From: Xenophilus sp. L33
GTDB taxonomy: Bacteria; Pseudomonadota; Gammaproteobacteria; Burkholderiales; Burkholderiaceae_C
Direction of reading: 5' to 3'
NCBI RefSeq assembly: GCF_009765735.1
Contig: NZ_LMUW01000112.1
Span: 62,887-126,886, forward strand
Length of the DNA: 64,000 nucleotides
In this document: positions 1 to 9,612 of the stretch, piece after piece
How positions within the stretch are numbered: position 1 is the first letter of the stretch
Layout of the letters: each line of letters starts with the position of its first letter
Notes under the pieces: model-generated
The model's database searches: none
What the model was told of the DNA's origin: nothing
The model's input: only the letters and a program-made list of their open reading frames with translations
Program-made: the position numbers and the translations under genes

Positions 1-215
1 TGCCGATGGCGCTGATGCACGAGCTGTCGATCGGCCACGACATCGTCAACGTGCACGGCGGCGCCTGCGCGCTCGGCCATCCGATCGGCGCCAGCGGCGC
101 CCGCATCATGGTGACGCTTATCCATGCGCTGCAGCAGCGCGGCAAGAAGCGCGGCGTCGCCACGCTGTGCATCGGCGGCGGCGAAGCCACCGCGGTGGCG
201 ATCGAACTGCTCTGA
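1..215 (+). CDS. Thiolase (acetyl-CoA C-acyltransferase), C-terminal end only
   Basis: Only the last 70 or so codons lie in the window; the gene begins upstream of base 1 and is read from base 3. Two C-terminal thiolase signatures are visible: the GHPIGASG block carrying the catalytic histidine and the CIGGGEA block carrying the second active-site cysteine. The enzyme condenses or cleaves 3-ketoacyl-CoA in beta-oxidation or acetoacetyl-CoA metabolism; which one cannot be told from this fragment. It sits 10 bp before an acyl-CoA dehydrogenase gene on the same strand, so the two are probably one fatty-acid or branched-chain acyl-CoA degradation operon. Confidence 0.93.
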   Translation, partial: PMALMHELSIGHDIVNVHGGACALGHPIGASGARIMVTLIHALQQRGKKRGVATLCIGGGEATAVAIELL

Positions 216-225
216 AGGACGCGCC

Positions 226-1356
226 ATGCTGCTGAGCCCCGACCAGGAAGCGATCCGCGACGCGGTGCGTGCCTTCTCCCAGGCCGAGCTGTGGCCGAAC
301 GCGCCGCTGTGGGACCGCGAGCGCCAGTTCCCGCGGGAAGCGCACCAGGGGCTGGCCGCGCTCGGCGCCTACGGCATCTGCGTGCCCGAGGAAGACGGCG
401 GCGCCGGCCTCGACTACCTGACGCTGGCGCTGGTGCTGGAGGAGATCGCGGCCGGCGACGGCGGCACCAGCACCGTCATCAGCGTCACCAACTGCCCGGT
501 CAACGCGATCCTGATGCGCTACGGCAATGCCGCGCAGAAGAAAAAGTGGCTGCAGCCGCTGGCGCAGGGCCGCATGCTCGGCGCCTTCTGCCTGACCGAG
601 CCGCAGGCCGGCAGCGATGCGTCGTCCCTGCGGACCACCGCCCGCAAGGACGGCGAGGGCTGGGTGATCGACGGCGTCAAGCAGTTCATCACCAGCGGCA
701 AGAACGGCCATGTGGCGATCGTGATCGCGGTCACCGACAAGGGCGCCGGCAAGCGCGGCATGAGCGCCTTCCTGGTGCCGACCGACAGCCCGGGCTACCA
801 GGTCGCGCGGCTCGAGGAAAAGCTCGGCCAGCATTCCAGCGACACCGCGCTGATCAACTTCGACGGCTGTCGCGTGCCCTTCGAGAACCTGATCGGCCAG
901 GAAGGCGAGGGCTACAAGATCGCGCTCGGCGGGCTGGAAGGCGGCCGCATCGGCATCGCCGCGCAGAGCGTCGGCATGGCGCGCAGCGCCTTCGAGGTGG
1001 CGGTGGCCTATGCCAAGGACCGCCAGGCCTTCGGCGGCAGCATCTTCGACCAGCAGGCGGTGGGCTTCCGGCTGGCCGACTGCGCGACGCAACTGGAGGC
1101 CGCGCGCCAGCTGATCTGGCATGCCGCCAGCCTGCGCGACGCCGGCCTGCCCTGCCTGAAGGAAGCCGCCATGGCCAAGCTCTTCGCCAGCGAGATGGCC
1201 GAGCGCGTGTGCAGTGCGGCGATCCAGACGCTGGGCGGCTACGGCTACCTGAACGACTTCCCGCTGGAGCGCATCTACCGCGACGTGCGGGTCTGCCAGA
1301 TCTACGAAGGCACTTCGGACATCCAGAAGCTGATCATCCAGCGGGCCCTGGCCTGA
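226..1356 (+). CDS. Acyl-CoA dehydrogenase, short/medium-chain type
   Basis: A 376-residue FAD enzyme that oxidises acyl-CoA to 2-enoyl-CoA and passes electrons to ETF. Length and colinear blocks fit the family: an N-terminal helical domain, the flavin-contact stretch AFCLTEPQAGSD near residue 125, and the C-terminal YEGTSDIQ motif with the catalytic glutamate at about residue 361. Glu at that position is typical of short-, medium- and short-branched-chain enzymes and argues against isovaleryl-CoA dehydrogenase. The ATG at 226 follows GAAGGA and is preferred to an upstream in-frame ATG inside the thiolase gene. Substrate chain length is not determinable here. Confidence 0.93.
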   Translation: MLLSPDQEAIRDAVRAFSQAELWPNAPLWDRERQFPREAHQGLAALGAYGICVPEEDGGAGLDYLTLALVLEEIAAGDGGTSTVISVTNCPVNAILMRYGNAAQKKKWLQPLAQGRMLGAFCLTEPQAGSDASSLRTTARKDGEGWVIDGVKQFITSGKNGHVAIVIAVTDKGAGKRGMSAFLVPTDSPGYQVARLEEKLGQHSSDTALINFDGCRVPFENLIGQEGEGYKIALGGLEGGRIGIAAQSVGMARSAFEVAVAYAKDRQAFGGSIFDQQAVGFRLADCATQLEAARQLIWHAASLRDAGLPCLKEAAMAKLFASEMAERVCSAAIQTLGGYGYLNDFPLERIYRDVRVCQIYEGTSDIQKLIIQRALA

Positions 1357-1401
1357 GCCGCCCGTGAGGGTTTGTGCGGGGGTCTGCACAATAGCGGCTT
1401 C

Positions 1402-1839
1402 ATGTCCGCCAATTCCTCCAGCCCGGCCCGGGTTCCCTGTCCCTGCGGACGCCGCGATCGCCGCGAGCTTCCGTTGCCCTTTTCCCAGTGCTGCGGCCGC
1501 TATGTCGACGACTTCGCGCACACGCCGGCGCCCGACGCCGAATCGCTGATGCGCTCGCGCTACACCGCCTTCGTGCTGGAGCGCGCCGACTACCTGCTGG
1601 CCACCTGGCATCCGTCGACCCGACCGGCGACGCTCGAATTCGGGCCGGCGGTGAAGTGGCTCGGCCTCGACCTGCGCTCCCGCTCGGTGCTGGACGCCGA
1701 CCATGCCGAGGTCGAATTCGTCGCCCGCCAGCGTGACGGCACCGGCACCGCGACCCGCCTGCACGAGCGCAGCCGCTTCGTGCGCGAGAGCGCCGACGCC
1801 CAGGACCGCTGGTTCTACGTCGACGGCGACCTGACCTGA
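1402..1839 (+). CDS. YchJ family protein (UPF0225)
   Basis: A 145-residue protein of the YchJ/UPF0225 family, whose biochemical role is unknown. The N-terminus has a cysteine cluster resembling a SEC-C metal site (C13, C15, then C30 and C31), followed by the conserved SLMRSRYTAFV segment and an NTF2-like fold ending in RWFYVDGD. The ATG at 1402 is chosen because the cysteine motif follows it directly; an in-frame alternative start lies at 1372. It stands between an acyl-CoA dehydrogenase and a DUF3047 gene with no obvious functional tie to either. Confidence 0.85.
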   Translation: MSANSSSPARVPCPCGRRDRRELPLPFSQCCGRYVDDFAHTPAPDAESLMRSRYTAFVLERADYLLATWHPSTRPATLEFGPAVKWLGLDLRSRSVLDADHAEVEFVARQRDGTGTATRLHERSRFVRESADAQDRWFYVDGDLT

Positions 1840-1850
1840 TTCGATCGGTC

Positions 1851-1875
1851 GCGTGCTATCGATCCGATAGCGCGC
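1851..1875. repeat. Perfect short hairpin downstream of the ychJ-like gene
   Basis: GCTATCG (1855-1861) and CGATAGC (1865-1871) are exact inverted repeats around a 3-base loop, and the stem extends outward to about 11 bp with one G-T pair. It lies 12 bp after the preceding stop codon. No U-run follows, so it is not a canonical intrinsic terminator; it could be a transcript-end stabiliser or a small operator. Confidence 0.5.
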
Positions 1876-2018
1876 GGCAATTGTGTCGCCGGGCCGAACA
1901 CAGCAATTCCGTCCCGCCTCTTTATCTTGCGGCCCGCCTGATTCACACTGGCGGTCCCCGAGGGTGCGCGTCGCCCGCGGGCCCACCCGCCACATCCAAG
2001 AACTTCAAGAGGGCAGCC

Positions 2019-2822
2019 ATGGACCGCACACCGACCCGGAGCATTCCCCGCAGAACCGCCGCGCTGGCCCTGCCGACGATGGCTGGCGCCCTGCTCGCCT
2101 TGGCCGCATCGGCCGCGCAGGCCGAGGGCGTGCTGGCCCCGTTTTCGACCGCGTCCGGCCCGCAGGCGCCGGCGCCCTGGCGCTTCACCAACCTGCCCAA
2201 CAAGTCGGCCACCAAGTTCGAAGTCGTCGAGCAGGACGGCCACAAGGTGCTCAAGGTCGACGCCGACCAGTCCTACGGCAACCTGGTGCACGAGACCCGC
2301 GTCGCGCTCGACCCGCAGACCACGCTGTCCTGGCGCTGGAAGGTCGAGCAGTTCGTCGCCGGCGCCGACCTGCACCAGAAGTCCGGCGACGACGGCGCGG
2401 CCAAGGTCTGCGTGTTCTTCGACTTCCCGTCCGACCGCCTGTCGCTCGGCGAACGCACCAAGCTGAGCCTGGCCAAGGGCGCCACCGGCGAGACCGTGCC
2501 GACCGAGTCGCTGTGCTACGCCTGGGACGAGAAGGAGCCCAAGGGCAGCGAATTCGACAACGCCTTCACCAAGCGGGTGCGCATGGACGTGATCGAGTCC
2601 GGCGCCACGACCCAGGCGGGCGGCTGGCTGTCCGAGCACCGCAACCTGCTGGCCGACTACAAGAAGGCCTTCGGCGCCGAGGCCGGCGACCTGTTGCCCG
2701 ACGTGGTCGGCGTCGCCATCCAGGCCGACGCGGACAACACCAAGGCCCACGGCGTCGCCTATTTCTCCGACATGGACCTGCGCGGCTCGCCGCCCGCGGC
2801 GGCCAAGCCGAGCGGGCAGTAG
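2019..2822 (+). CDS. DUF3047 domain secreted protein
   Basis: A 267-residue exported protein of the DUF3047 family, function unknown. An Arg-rich N-terminus (residues 1-12), a hydrophobic core and AAQA at 32-35 form a signal peptide, so the mature protein is expected in the periplasm. The body is a beta-rich fold with WRFTNLP, LSWRWKVEQF and FFDFPSDRLS segments typical of the family. The ATG at 2019 is the start that places the signal peptide at the N-terminus, with AGAGGGCA upstream as a possible ribosome site. The next gene, a DedA-rhodanese fusion, begins 36 bp downstream and may be cotranscribed. Confidence 0.85.
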   Translation: MDRTPTRSIPRRTAALALPTMAGALLALAASAAQAEGVLAPFSTASGPQAPAPWRFTNLPNKSATKFEVVEQDGHKVLKVDADQSYGNLVHETRVALDPQTTLSWRWKVEQFVAGADLHQKSGDDGAAKVCVFFDFPSDRLSLGERTKLSLAKGATGETVPTESLCYAWDEKEPKGSEFDNAFTKRVRMDVIESGATTQAGGWLSEHRNLLADYKKAFGAEAGDLLPDVVGVAIQADADNTKAHGVAYFSDMDLRGSPPAAAKPSGQ

Positions 2823-2858
2823 CCAAGCCGCCTCGGTCGATTTCCTCGGCTTCTCGCC

Positions 2859-3851
2859 ATGAACGAATTCCTGCTGCTTCTTTCCACCCAAGGTTCCTTG
2901 CTGGTCTTCCTGGTGACCCTGGCGACGCGCCTGGGCGCGCCGGTGCCGGCCATGCCCTTCCTGATCGTGGCCGGCGGCCTGACGGTCAGCGGGCAGGTGT
3001 CGCTGGTCGGCGTGACCGCGGCCGCGATGGTCGGCAACCTGATCGGCGACGGCGTCTGGTTCCTGGCCGGCCGCCACTGGGGCTACCGGGTGATGCGCCT
3101 CCTGTGCCGCATCTCGCTGTCGCCCGACTCCTGCGTGCGGCAGAGCGAGACGATCATCGGGCGCTGGGGCGGCATGTCGCTGATCGCGGCCAAGTTCGTG
3201 CCGGGCGTGTCGGTGGTGGCGGCGCCGATGGCGGGCGCCCTGGGCATGACCAACCTGCGCTTCCTGGCCTACGAGACGGTCGCCGCGCTGATCTGGACGC
3301 TGGGGCTGCTCTACATCGGCCGGATCTTCCATTCGGCGATCCAGGACGTGATGAACGTGATGTCGGAGGTCGGTCTGGTCGCCGCCGTGCTTTGCGGCCT
3401 GGCGCTGCTGGCCTTCGTGGTCTGGCGCTGGCGCCGGCGTCGGGCGGCACAGCATGTCGAGGACATCGTGCACATCGAAGTGCAGGCGTTGCGCGACGCG
3501 CTCGCCACCGGCAGCGGGCCGACCGTGATCGACGTGCGCTCCGACGAGGCCCGCGCGATCGATCCGCGGGCGATCCCCGGCGCGATCGGTATCGGCCTGA
3601 AGCAGCTGCCGCAGCGCATCGGCGGCTTCAAGGGCGCCCGCGAACTGGTGGTCTTCTGCGACTGCCCGGACGACGCCTCCGCCATCGCCGGGGCCCGCGT
3701 GCTGATGGCCGCCGGCCTGCCGAAGGTGCGCGTGCTGGCCGGCGGCCTCGACGCCTGGATCGCCTCGCAGGCGGCCGACCCGGTGGTGGCCGCGGCGGCG
3801 GCGGCCTCGTCGCCGGAGCAGCCGGTGCTGGTGGCGGCACCCTCGACTTGA
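2859..3851 (+). CDS. DedA/VTT membrane protein fused to a rhodanese domain
   Basis: A 330-residue two-domain protein. Residues 1-195 form a DedA (VTT, SNARE-associated) membrane unit with several hydrophobic segments and the family's glycine/arginine motif (AKFVPGVSVVAAPMAGALGM near residue 110). DedA proteins are linked to lipid flipping and membrane homeostasis. After a basic WRWRRRR border, residues 205-315 form a rhodanese-like domain (VIDVRSDEAR; a cysteine loop CDCPDD near residue 267; AGGLDAW). The fusion places a sulfurtransferase or phosphate-sensing loop on the cytosolic face of a lipid transporter; its substrate is unknown. A TPP riboswitch and thiC follow. Confidence 0.88.
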   Translation: MNEFLLLLSTQGSLLVFLVTLATRLGAPVPAMPFLIVAGGLTVSGQVSLVGVTAAAMVGNLIGDGVWFLAGRHWGYRVMRLLCRISLSPDSCVRQSETIIGRWGGMSLIAAKFVPGVSVVAAPMAGALGMTNLRFLAYETVAALIWTLGLLYIGRIFHSAIQDVMNVMSEVGLVAAVLCGLALLAFVVWRWRRRRAAQHVEDIVHIEVQALRDALATGSGPTVIDVRSDEARAIDPRAIPGAIGIGLKQLPQRIGGFKGARELVVFCDCPDDASAIAGARVLMAAGLPKVRVLAGGLDAWIASQAADPVVAAAAAASSPEQPVLVAAPST

Positions 3852-3884
3852 TCCCGCAACCCCGCGAGGCCTAGAATCGCCCTC

Positions 3885-4014
3885 GCTCCGGGGTGCACGC
3901 GATGAAAGGCGTGCTGAGATGGCCAATCGGCCGAACCCGCGAACTTGATCTGGTTCATGCCAGCGTAAGAAGAGCTGCGACTCCCCGGTGATCCGTCCTT
4001 GAAGGGCCGTCACC
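3885..4014 (+). promoter_or_regulatory. TPP (thi-box) riboswitch upstream of thiC
   Basis: The aptamer occupies about 3885-3975. It contains the conserved GGGGTGC near 3889, GCTGAGA near 3912, ACCCGCGAAC and TGATCTGGTTCATGCCAGCG, and is closed by GCTC (3885-3888) pairing with GAGC (3972-3975). It is followed by a hairpin GGTGA (3987-3991)/TCACC (4010-4014) in the expression-platform position, 51 bp before the thiC start. TPP binding represses downstream expression in known members; whether this one acts on transcription or translation is not clear because no long U-run is present. Confidence 0.95.
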
Positions 4015-4065
4015 TTCCGGAGCGATCGCGGAGCACCCCTCTGTCCCCACCCAGGAGTGCCTCGC

Positions 4066-5952
<1,887 letters not shown>

Positions 5953-5991
5953 GTCATCAAGCGGACGGGGCTCGCTTGATACGATCGAGCG

Positions 5992-6684
5992 ATGAACCCC
6001 ATTCCCTTCGACGCCGTCCTTTTTGATTGCGACGGCGTGCTGGTCGACTCCGAGCCGATCACCAACCGCGTGCTGGCCACGATGCTCGGCGAGCTCGGCT
6101 GGCCGCTCGGCGTCGACGAATGCATGGCGATCTTCACCGGCAAGACGGTCAAGGACGAGGCCGCGTTGATCGAATCGAAGACCGGCTTCGTGCTCACGCC
6201 CGAATGGCTTGCGAGCTTCCGTCGGCGCCGCAACGAAGCGCTCGAGCAGGAACTGCTGGCGATCCCGAACGTGGTGCCGGCGGTGCGCGCGCTGCATGCG
6301 GCGCTCGACGGCCGCATCGCCTGCGCCTCGGGCGCCGACCGTCACAAGGTCGAGCTGCAGCTGGACAAGATCGGCATCCTCGACTGCTTCGCCGGCCGCA
6401 TCTTCAGCGGCCACGAGATGCCGCGCTCCAAGCCGGCACCCGACGTCTACCTGGCGGCAGCGGCCGCGCTGGGCGTCGACCCCGCGCGCTGCGCGGTGAT
6501 CGAGGACACGGTGACCGGCGCGATGGCCGGCGTCGCTGCTGGCGCCACCGTCTTCGGCTACAGCCCCGGCCTGCTCGGCCACAGCGACCCGGACGCACTG
6601 CGCGCCGTCGGCGTCGCGCGGGTGTTCACCGACATGGCGCAGCTGACTGCGCTACTGGCCGATTTCCGGCCGGCGCTGGCCTGA
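5992..6684 (+). CDS. HAD family hydrolase (beta-phosphoglucomutase/phosphatase-like)
   Basis: A 230-residue HAD superfamily phosphatase of subfamily IA. Motif I (FDCDGVLVDSE) supplies nucleophile D12 and acid/base D14; a small alpha-helical cap follows; the motif II region is CASGAD near residue 105; motif III is the SKPAPDVYL lysine; motif IV is VIEDTVTG. These residues are intact, so it should be active, but the sugar-phosphate or glycolate substrate cannot be read from sequence. It ends 6 bp before the patatin-like gene, suggesting cotranscription. Confidence 0.88.
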   Translation: MNPIPFDAVLFDCDGVLVDSEPITNRVLATMLGELGWPLGVDECMAIFTGKTVKDEAALIESKTGFVLTPEWLASFRRRRNEALEQELLAIPNVVPAVRALHAALDGRIACASGADRHKVELQLDKIGILDCFAGRIFSGHEMPRSKPAPDVYLAAAAALGVDPARCAVIEDTVTGAMAGVAAGATVFGYSPGLLGHSDPDALRAVGVARVFTDMAQLTALLADFRPALA

Positions 6685-6690
6685 ACGGCC

Positions 6691-8088
6691 ATGACCGGCC
6701 CGCGCGGTCTCCGCAGCCTTTGCGCCCTGCTGATCGCCGCCTGCCTGGCCGGCTGCTCGTCGCTGCGGCCCTGGCTCAACCAGCCGCTCATGGAGGCGCC
6801 GCCGCCGGTCAGCCAGGCGCTCGACGCCTCCGGGCGCGACCCGACGATCCTGGTGGCGGTCACCCTGTCCGGCGGCGGTGCCCGCGCGGCCGCATTCGGC
6901 TACGGCGTGCTGATGGAGCTGCACCGCACCCATTTCGAGCTCAACGGCCGGCATGCGGACCTGCTCGATTCCACCGACGTGATCAGCGGCGTCTCCGGCG
7001 GCAGCATCCTGGCCGCCTACTACGCGGCCTTCGGCGCCAAGGGACTGCCCGACTTCGAGCGCGACTTCCTCCGGCAGAACTTCCAAAACAGCCTGATCCT
7101 GCAGGCGCTGCGCCCGGGCAGCCTGCACGACCTGACCTCGCCCTGGTACGGCCGCAGCCACCTGCTGGCGCGGCGGCTGGACGAGCTCTACCAGGGCAAG
7201 ACCTACGCCGACGTCGAGCGCGATCCGCGCCATCCGCAACTGGTCATCGCCGCCACCGACATGTCGCTCGGCACGCCCTTCGAATTCACCTCCGACCAGT
7301 TCGAGCTGATCTGCTCCGACCTGCGCAGCGTGCCGCTGTCCTTCGCGGTAGCGGCCTCGTCGGCGGTGCCGGTGCTGCTGAGCCCGATGACGCTCAAGAA
7401 CTACGCCGGCGAATGCCGCGAGCGCGGCATCGTGCCGCGGCTGGCGATGCGCGAGGGCAGCAACTACCGCGCGCGCATGTTCCGGATGCAGGCCAACAGC
7501 TACCTGGACGCGCAGAGCCGGCCGTACATCCACCTTGTGGACGGCGGCGTCGCCGACAACCTGGCGGTGCGGCGTCTGCTCGACCGCGCGCTGTCCGCCG
7601 GCGGCCTGCGCGAAAGCTTCGAGGAAGTCGGCATCCCGCGCGGCAGCGTGCGCAACCTGGTGCTGATCAGCGTCAACTCGGCGCGCGATCCGGCCAACAA
7701 CATCGACCAGAGCGACCGGGTGCCGGGCATTCGCGGCGTGGCCGACACGCTGCTCTTCGGCGCCGGCGCGCGCGCCACCACCGAGACGCAGGAATTCCTG
7801 CTCGACACCGCGCGCCAGTGGCGCGAAGACCTGCGCACACGCAGCGCCGAAGGCTCTGACGCCTTCGCGCCCGATGCCGAGATCCACGTGGTGCAGGTCA
7901 ACCTGCGTGATGCGGCCGACGGCGAATTGCGCGCCCGGCTGCTGCAGGTGCCGACCGCGTTCTCGATCAGCGACGAGGAAGTGACGCGGCTCATTGCCGC
8001 GGGCCGCAGCGCCCTGCGGCGCTCACCGGATTTCCAGGAACTGGTGCGGACGCTGCACGCGACCGTCGACGACCTGCCGGCGCCCTGA
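6691..8088 (+). CDS. Patatin-like phospholipase lipoprotein
   Basis: A 465-residue predicted outer-membrane or periplasmic lipoprotein. A short signal ends in the lipobox LAGC with acylated C22. The patatin hydrolase core has the oxyanion GGGARA loop near residue 62, the nucleophile elbow GVSGGS with S102 and the catalytic aspartate D284 in VDGGVADN, so the Ser-Asp dyad is complete. Family members hydrolyse acyl esters of phospholipids. The C-terminal third beyond the dyad is less conserved. Its substrate and whether it acts on self or foreign membranes are unknown. Confidence 0.88.
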   Translation: MTGPRGLRSLCALLIAACLAGCSSLRPWLNQPLMEAPPPVSQALDASGRDPTILVAVTLSGGGARAAAFGYGVLMELHRTHFELNGRHADLLDSTDVISGVSGGSILAAYYAAFGAKGLPDFERDFLRQNFQNSLILQALRPGSLHDLTSPWYGRSHLLARRLDELYQGKTYADVERDPRHPQLVIAATDMSLGTPFEFTSDQFELICSDLRSVPLSFAVAASSAVPVLLSPMTLKNYAGECRERGIVPRLAMREGSNYRARMFRMQANSYLDAQSRPYIHLVDGGVADNLAVRRLLDRALSAGGLRESFEEVGIPRGSVRNLVLISVNSARDPANNIDQSDRVPGIRGVADTLLFGAGARATTETQEFLLDTARQWREDLRTRSAEGSDAFAPDAEIHVVQVNLRDAADGELRARLLQVPTAFSISDEEVTRLIAAGRSALRRSPDFQELVRTLHATVDDLPAP

Positions 8089-8099
8089 AGGCAGCAGGC

Positions 8100-8300
8100 T
8101 CAGGCGTCGTTGCGCATTGCCGCCTTGGCCGCGGTGGCCAGCGACAGCGTCATCGCCTTGGCGCGGCTCGACCACATGCGCGCGACCAGCTGGTCGGCGT
8201 TGTCGGCGACGAAAGGATGGTTGCGGCTGCGTCCGGACGTGGCGACGAAGTCCATCAGGGCTGCGAACTCCGAAGTGTCCGGATTGGGTTGTGGCTGCAT
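8100..8300 (-). CDS. Small hypothetical protein (66 aa)
   Basis: A 66-residue open frame on the minus strand in the gap between the patatin and AraC genes, convergent with the former. It has no signal peptide or membrane segment and no family I recognise; it is predicted helical with a C-terminal Ala/Lys-rich end. The composition (few Arg/Pro runs) looks like a real protein rather than a GC-shadow frame. Conservation in related genomes would settle it. Confidence 0.5.
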   Translation of the reverse strand: MQPQPNPDTSEFAALMDFVATSGRSRNHPFVADNADQLVARMWSSRAKAMTLSLATAAKAAMRNDA

Positions 8301-8424
8301 GGTTCTTATCGTAGGCGGCTCGTCTCCGGGAGCCGGTGAACTGGGTCACACGCGGATGCATTGGGCGCTCATTTTTTCACGGTTCCTGTCATCGATTCGA
8401 AACATTTGACAGGTCAGGCATCGG

Positions 8425-9471
8425 TCAGTCGGCGCTCACCGACAGCGCCGCACCTTGTTGCCGGTACGCGCCCGGCGTGACGCCGGACCAGGCCCGGAAG
8501 GCACGCGAGAAGCTCTTCTCGTTGCGAAAGCCCACCGCCAGCGCGATCTGCTTGATCGGCCGCTCGGTGCGGCGCAATTGCTCCGCCGCCTGCGCGTGGC
8601 GCACCTCGTCTTTCAGCGCCTGCAGCGAGACGCCTTCCTCCTGCAGCTGCCGATGCAGGGTGCGGCTCGACAGGTTGAGCCGCGCCGCCAGCGCCGCCGC
8701 GTTGGCAGGCACGCCGTCGCGACCGCGCAGCAGTTCGCGCACCCGCTGGCCGAGCAGCCGGTCGCGGCGGTATTGCAGCACCGTGAGGGGCAGGGCGCGC
8801 TTGAGCATCGTGCGCAGCGCGCGCTCGTCGCGCTGCAGCGGCAGCGCCAGGTAGCGGGCGTCGAATCTGAAGGCGGCGCGCGGCGCACCGAAGCGCAGCG
8901 CACCGCCGAACAGCAGCGGATAGGCGTCGCGGTGCGGCGGCGAGGCGAACGGAAAGGCGGCGCCCGACAGCGTGATGCGCGAATCGATCGCCCAGCAGGC
9001 GAAGCCGAGCAGGAAGCGCAGGAGCGACACCAGGCAGAACTCGCGCAGCGCGCCGAGCGGGCGCCGTTCGTCGATCGAGACGGTCGCGACGCCGCCGGCG
9101 ACCACCAGCTCGAGCCGGATGTCGTCCACCAGCAGCTGGTGATGGCGGCACCAGCGCTTGATCGCCACGCCCAGGTCGGGCGCGCCGAGCGAGGCGCGGC
9201 ACAGCATGCCGTAGCTGCCCCAGGGCAGGCGGCGCGAGAACCAGCCGAGGGCCTCGTCGTCCAGCTCCTGCATGGCGAAGCCGGACAGCGCCTCGAACTG
9301 CGCCGCGGTCACGCGCGCCTTCGGATCGGCCAGCTCGCGCGGCGTGATCTGTGCCTGCGCCAGGGCCGCGGACGGGTCGACCCGGTAGCGCTCGTAGGCC
9401 CCGACGATCGCTCGCACGAAGGCCATCGGCGTGGCAGCGCGGCGGGGTGTGGCGAGCGGCGATGCGAGCAT
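8425..9471 (-). CDS. AraC family transcriptional regulator, divergent from the liu operon
   Basis: A 348-residue regulator. The N-terminal two thirds resemble the arabinose-binding-like ligand domain (PF12625 type) found in OruR/ArgR-like AraC proteins. The C-terminal 100 residues are the double helix-turn-helix, with LAARLNLSSRTLHRQLQEEG as the first and IKQIALAVGFRNEKSFSRAFRAWSGVTPGAYR as the second and signature region. It diverges from ivd with a 141-bp shared promoter region, which makes it the likely regulator of leucine catabolism here. Known liu regulators are of MerR (LiuR) or TetR (LiuQ) type, so an AraC-type protein would be a different solution. The effector is unknown. Confidence 0.9.
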   Translation of the reverse strand: MLASPLATPRRAATPMAFVRAIVGAYERYRVDPSAALAQAQITPRELADPKARVTAAQFEALSGFAMQELDDEALGWFSRRLPWGSYGMLCRASLGAPDLGVAIKRWCRHHQLLVDDIRLELVVAGGVATVSIDERRPLGALREFCLVSLLRFLLGFACWAIDSRITLSGAAFPFASPPHRDAYPLLFGGALRFGAPRAAFRFDARYLALPLQRDERALRTMLKRALPLTVLQYRRDRLLGQRVRELLRGRDGVPANAAALAARLNLSSRTLHRQLQEEGVSLQALKDEVRHAQAAEQLRRTERPIKQIALAVGFRNEKSFSRAFRAWSGVTPGAYRQQGAALSVSAD

Positions 9472-9490
9472 GTCGGGGCGGTCCGGAGGT

Positions 9491-9526
9491 GGCGCGATTT
9501 GCAACCATTGTGGCGCCAAATGCAAC
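9491..9526. promoter_or_regulatory. Candidate AraC-type operator: two direct repeats 21 bp apart
   Basis: GGCGCGATTTGCAAC (9491-9505) and GGCGCCAAATGCAAC (9512-9526) match at 12 of 15 positions and are offset by exactly 21 bp, two turns of B-DNA. Direct repeats with this phasing are the classical binding pattern of AraC-family proteins. The site lies between the divergent AraC gene and ivd, 20 bp from the AraC start. Its role is inferred from position and geometry. Confidence 0.5.
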
Positions 9527-9612
9527 GGCACCCGGCGTAAGCTCCGGCTTTCCGCGCGCCTCGATGGGCGCCACGTCCGGCGCCCGCGCCACCGTTCCCA
9601 GGAGACACATCC

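Noticed and set aside
118..1995. A minus-strand frame of 625 codons opposite the acyl-CoA dehydrogenase and YchJ genes
   Set aside because: Low-complexity Arg/Ala/Gly translation with no recognisable domain; the plus-strand genes explain the region.
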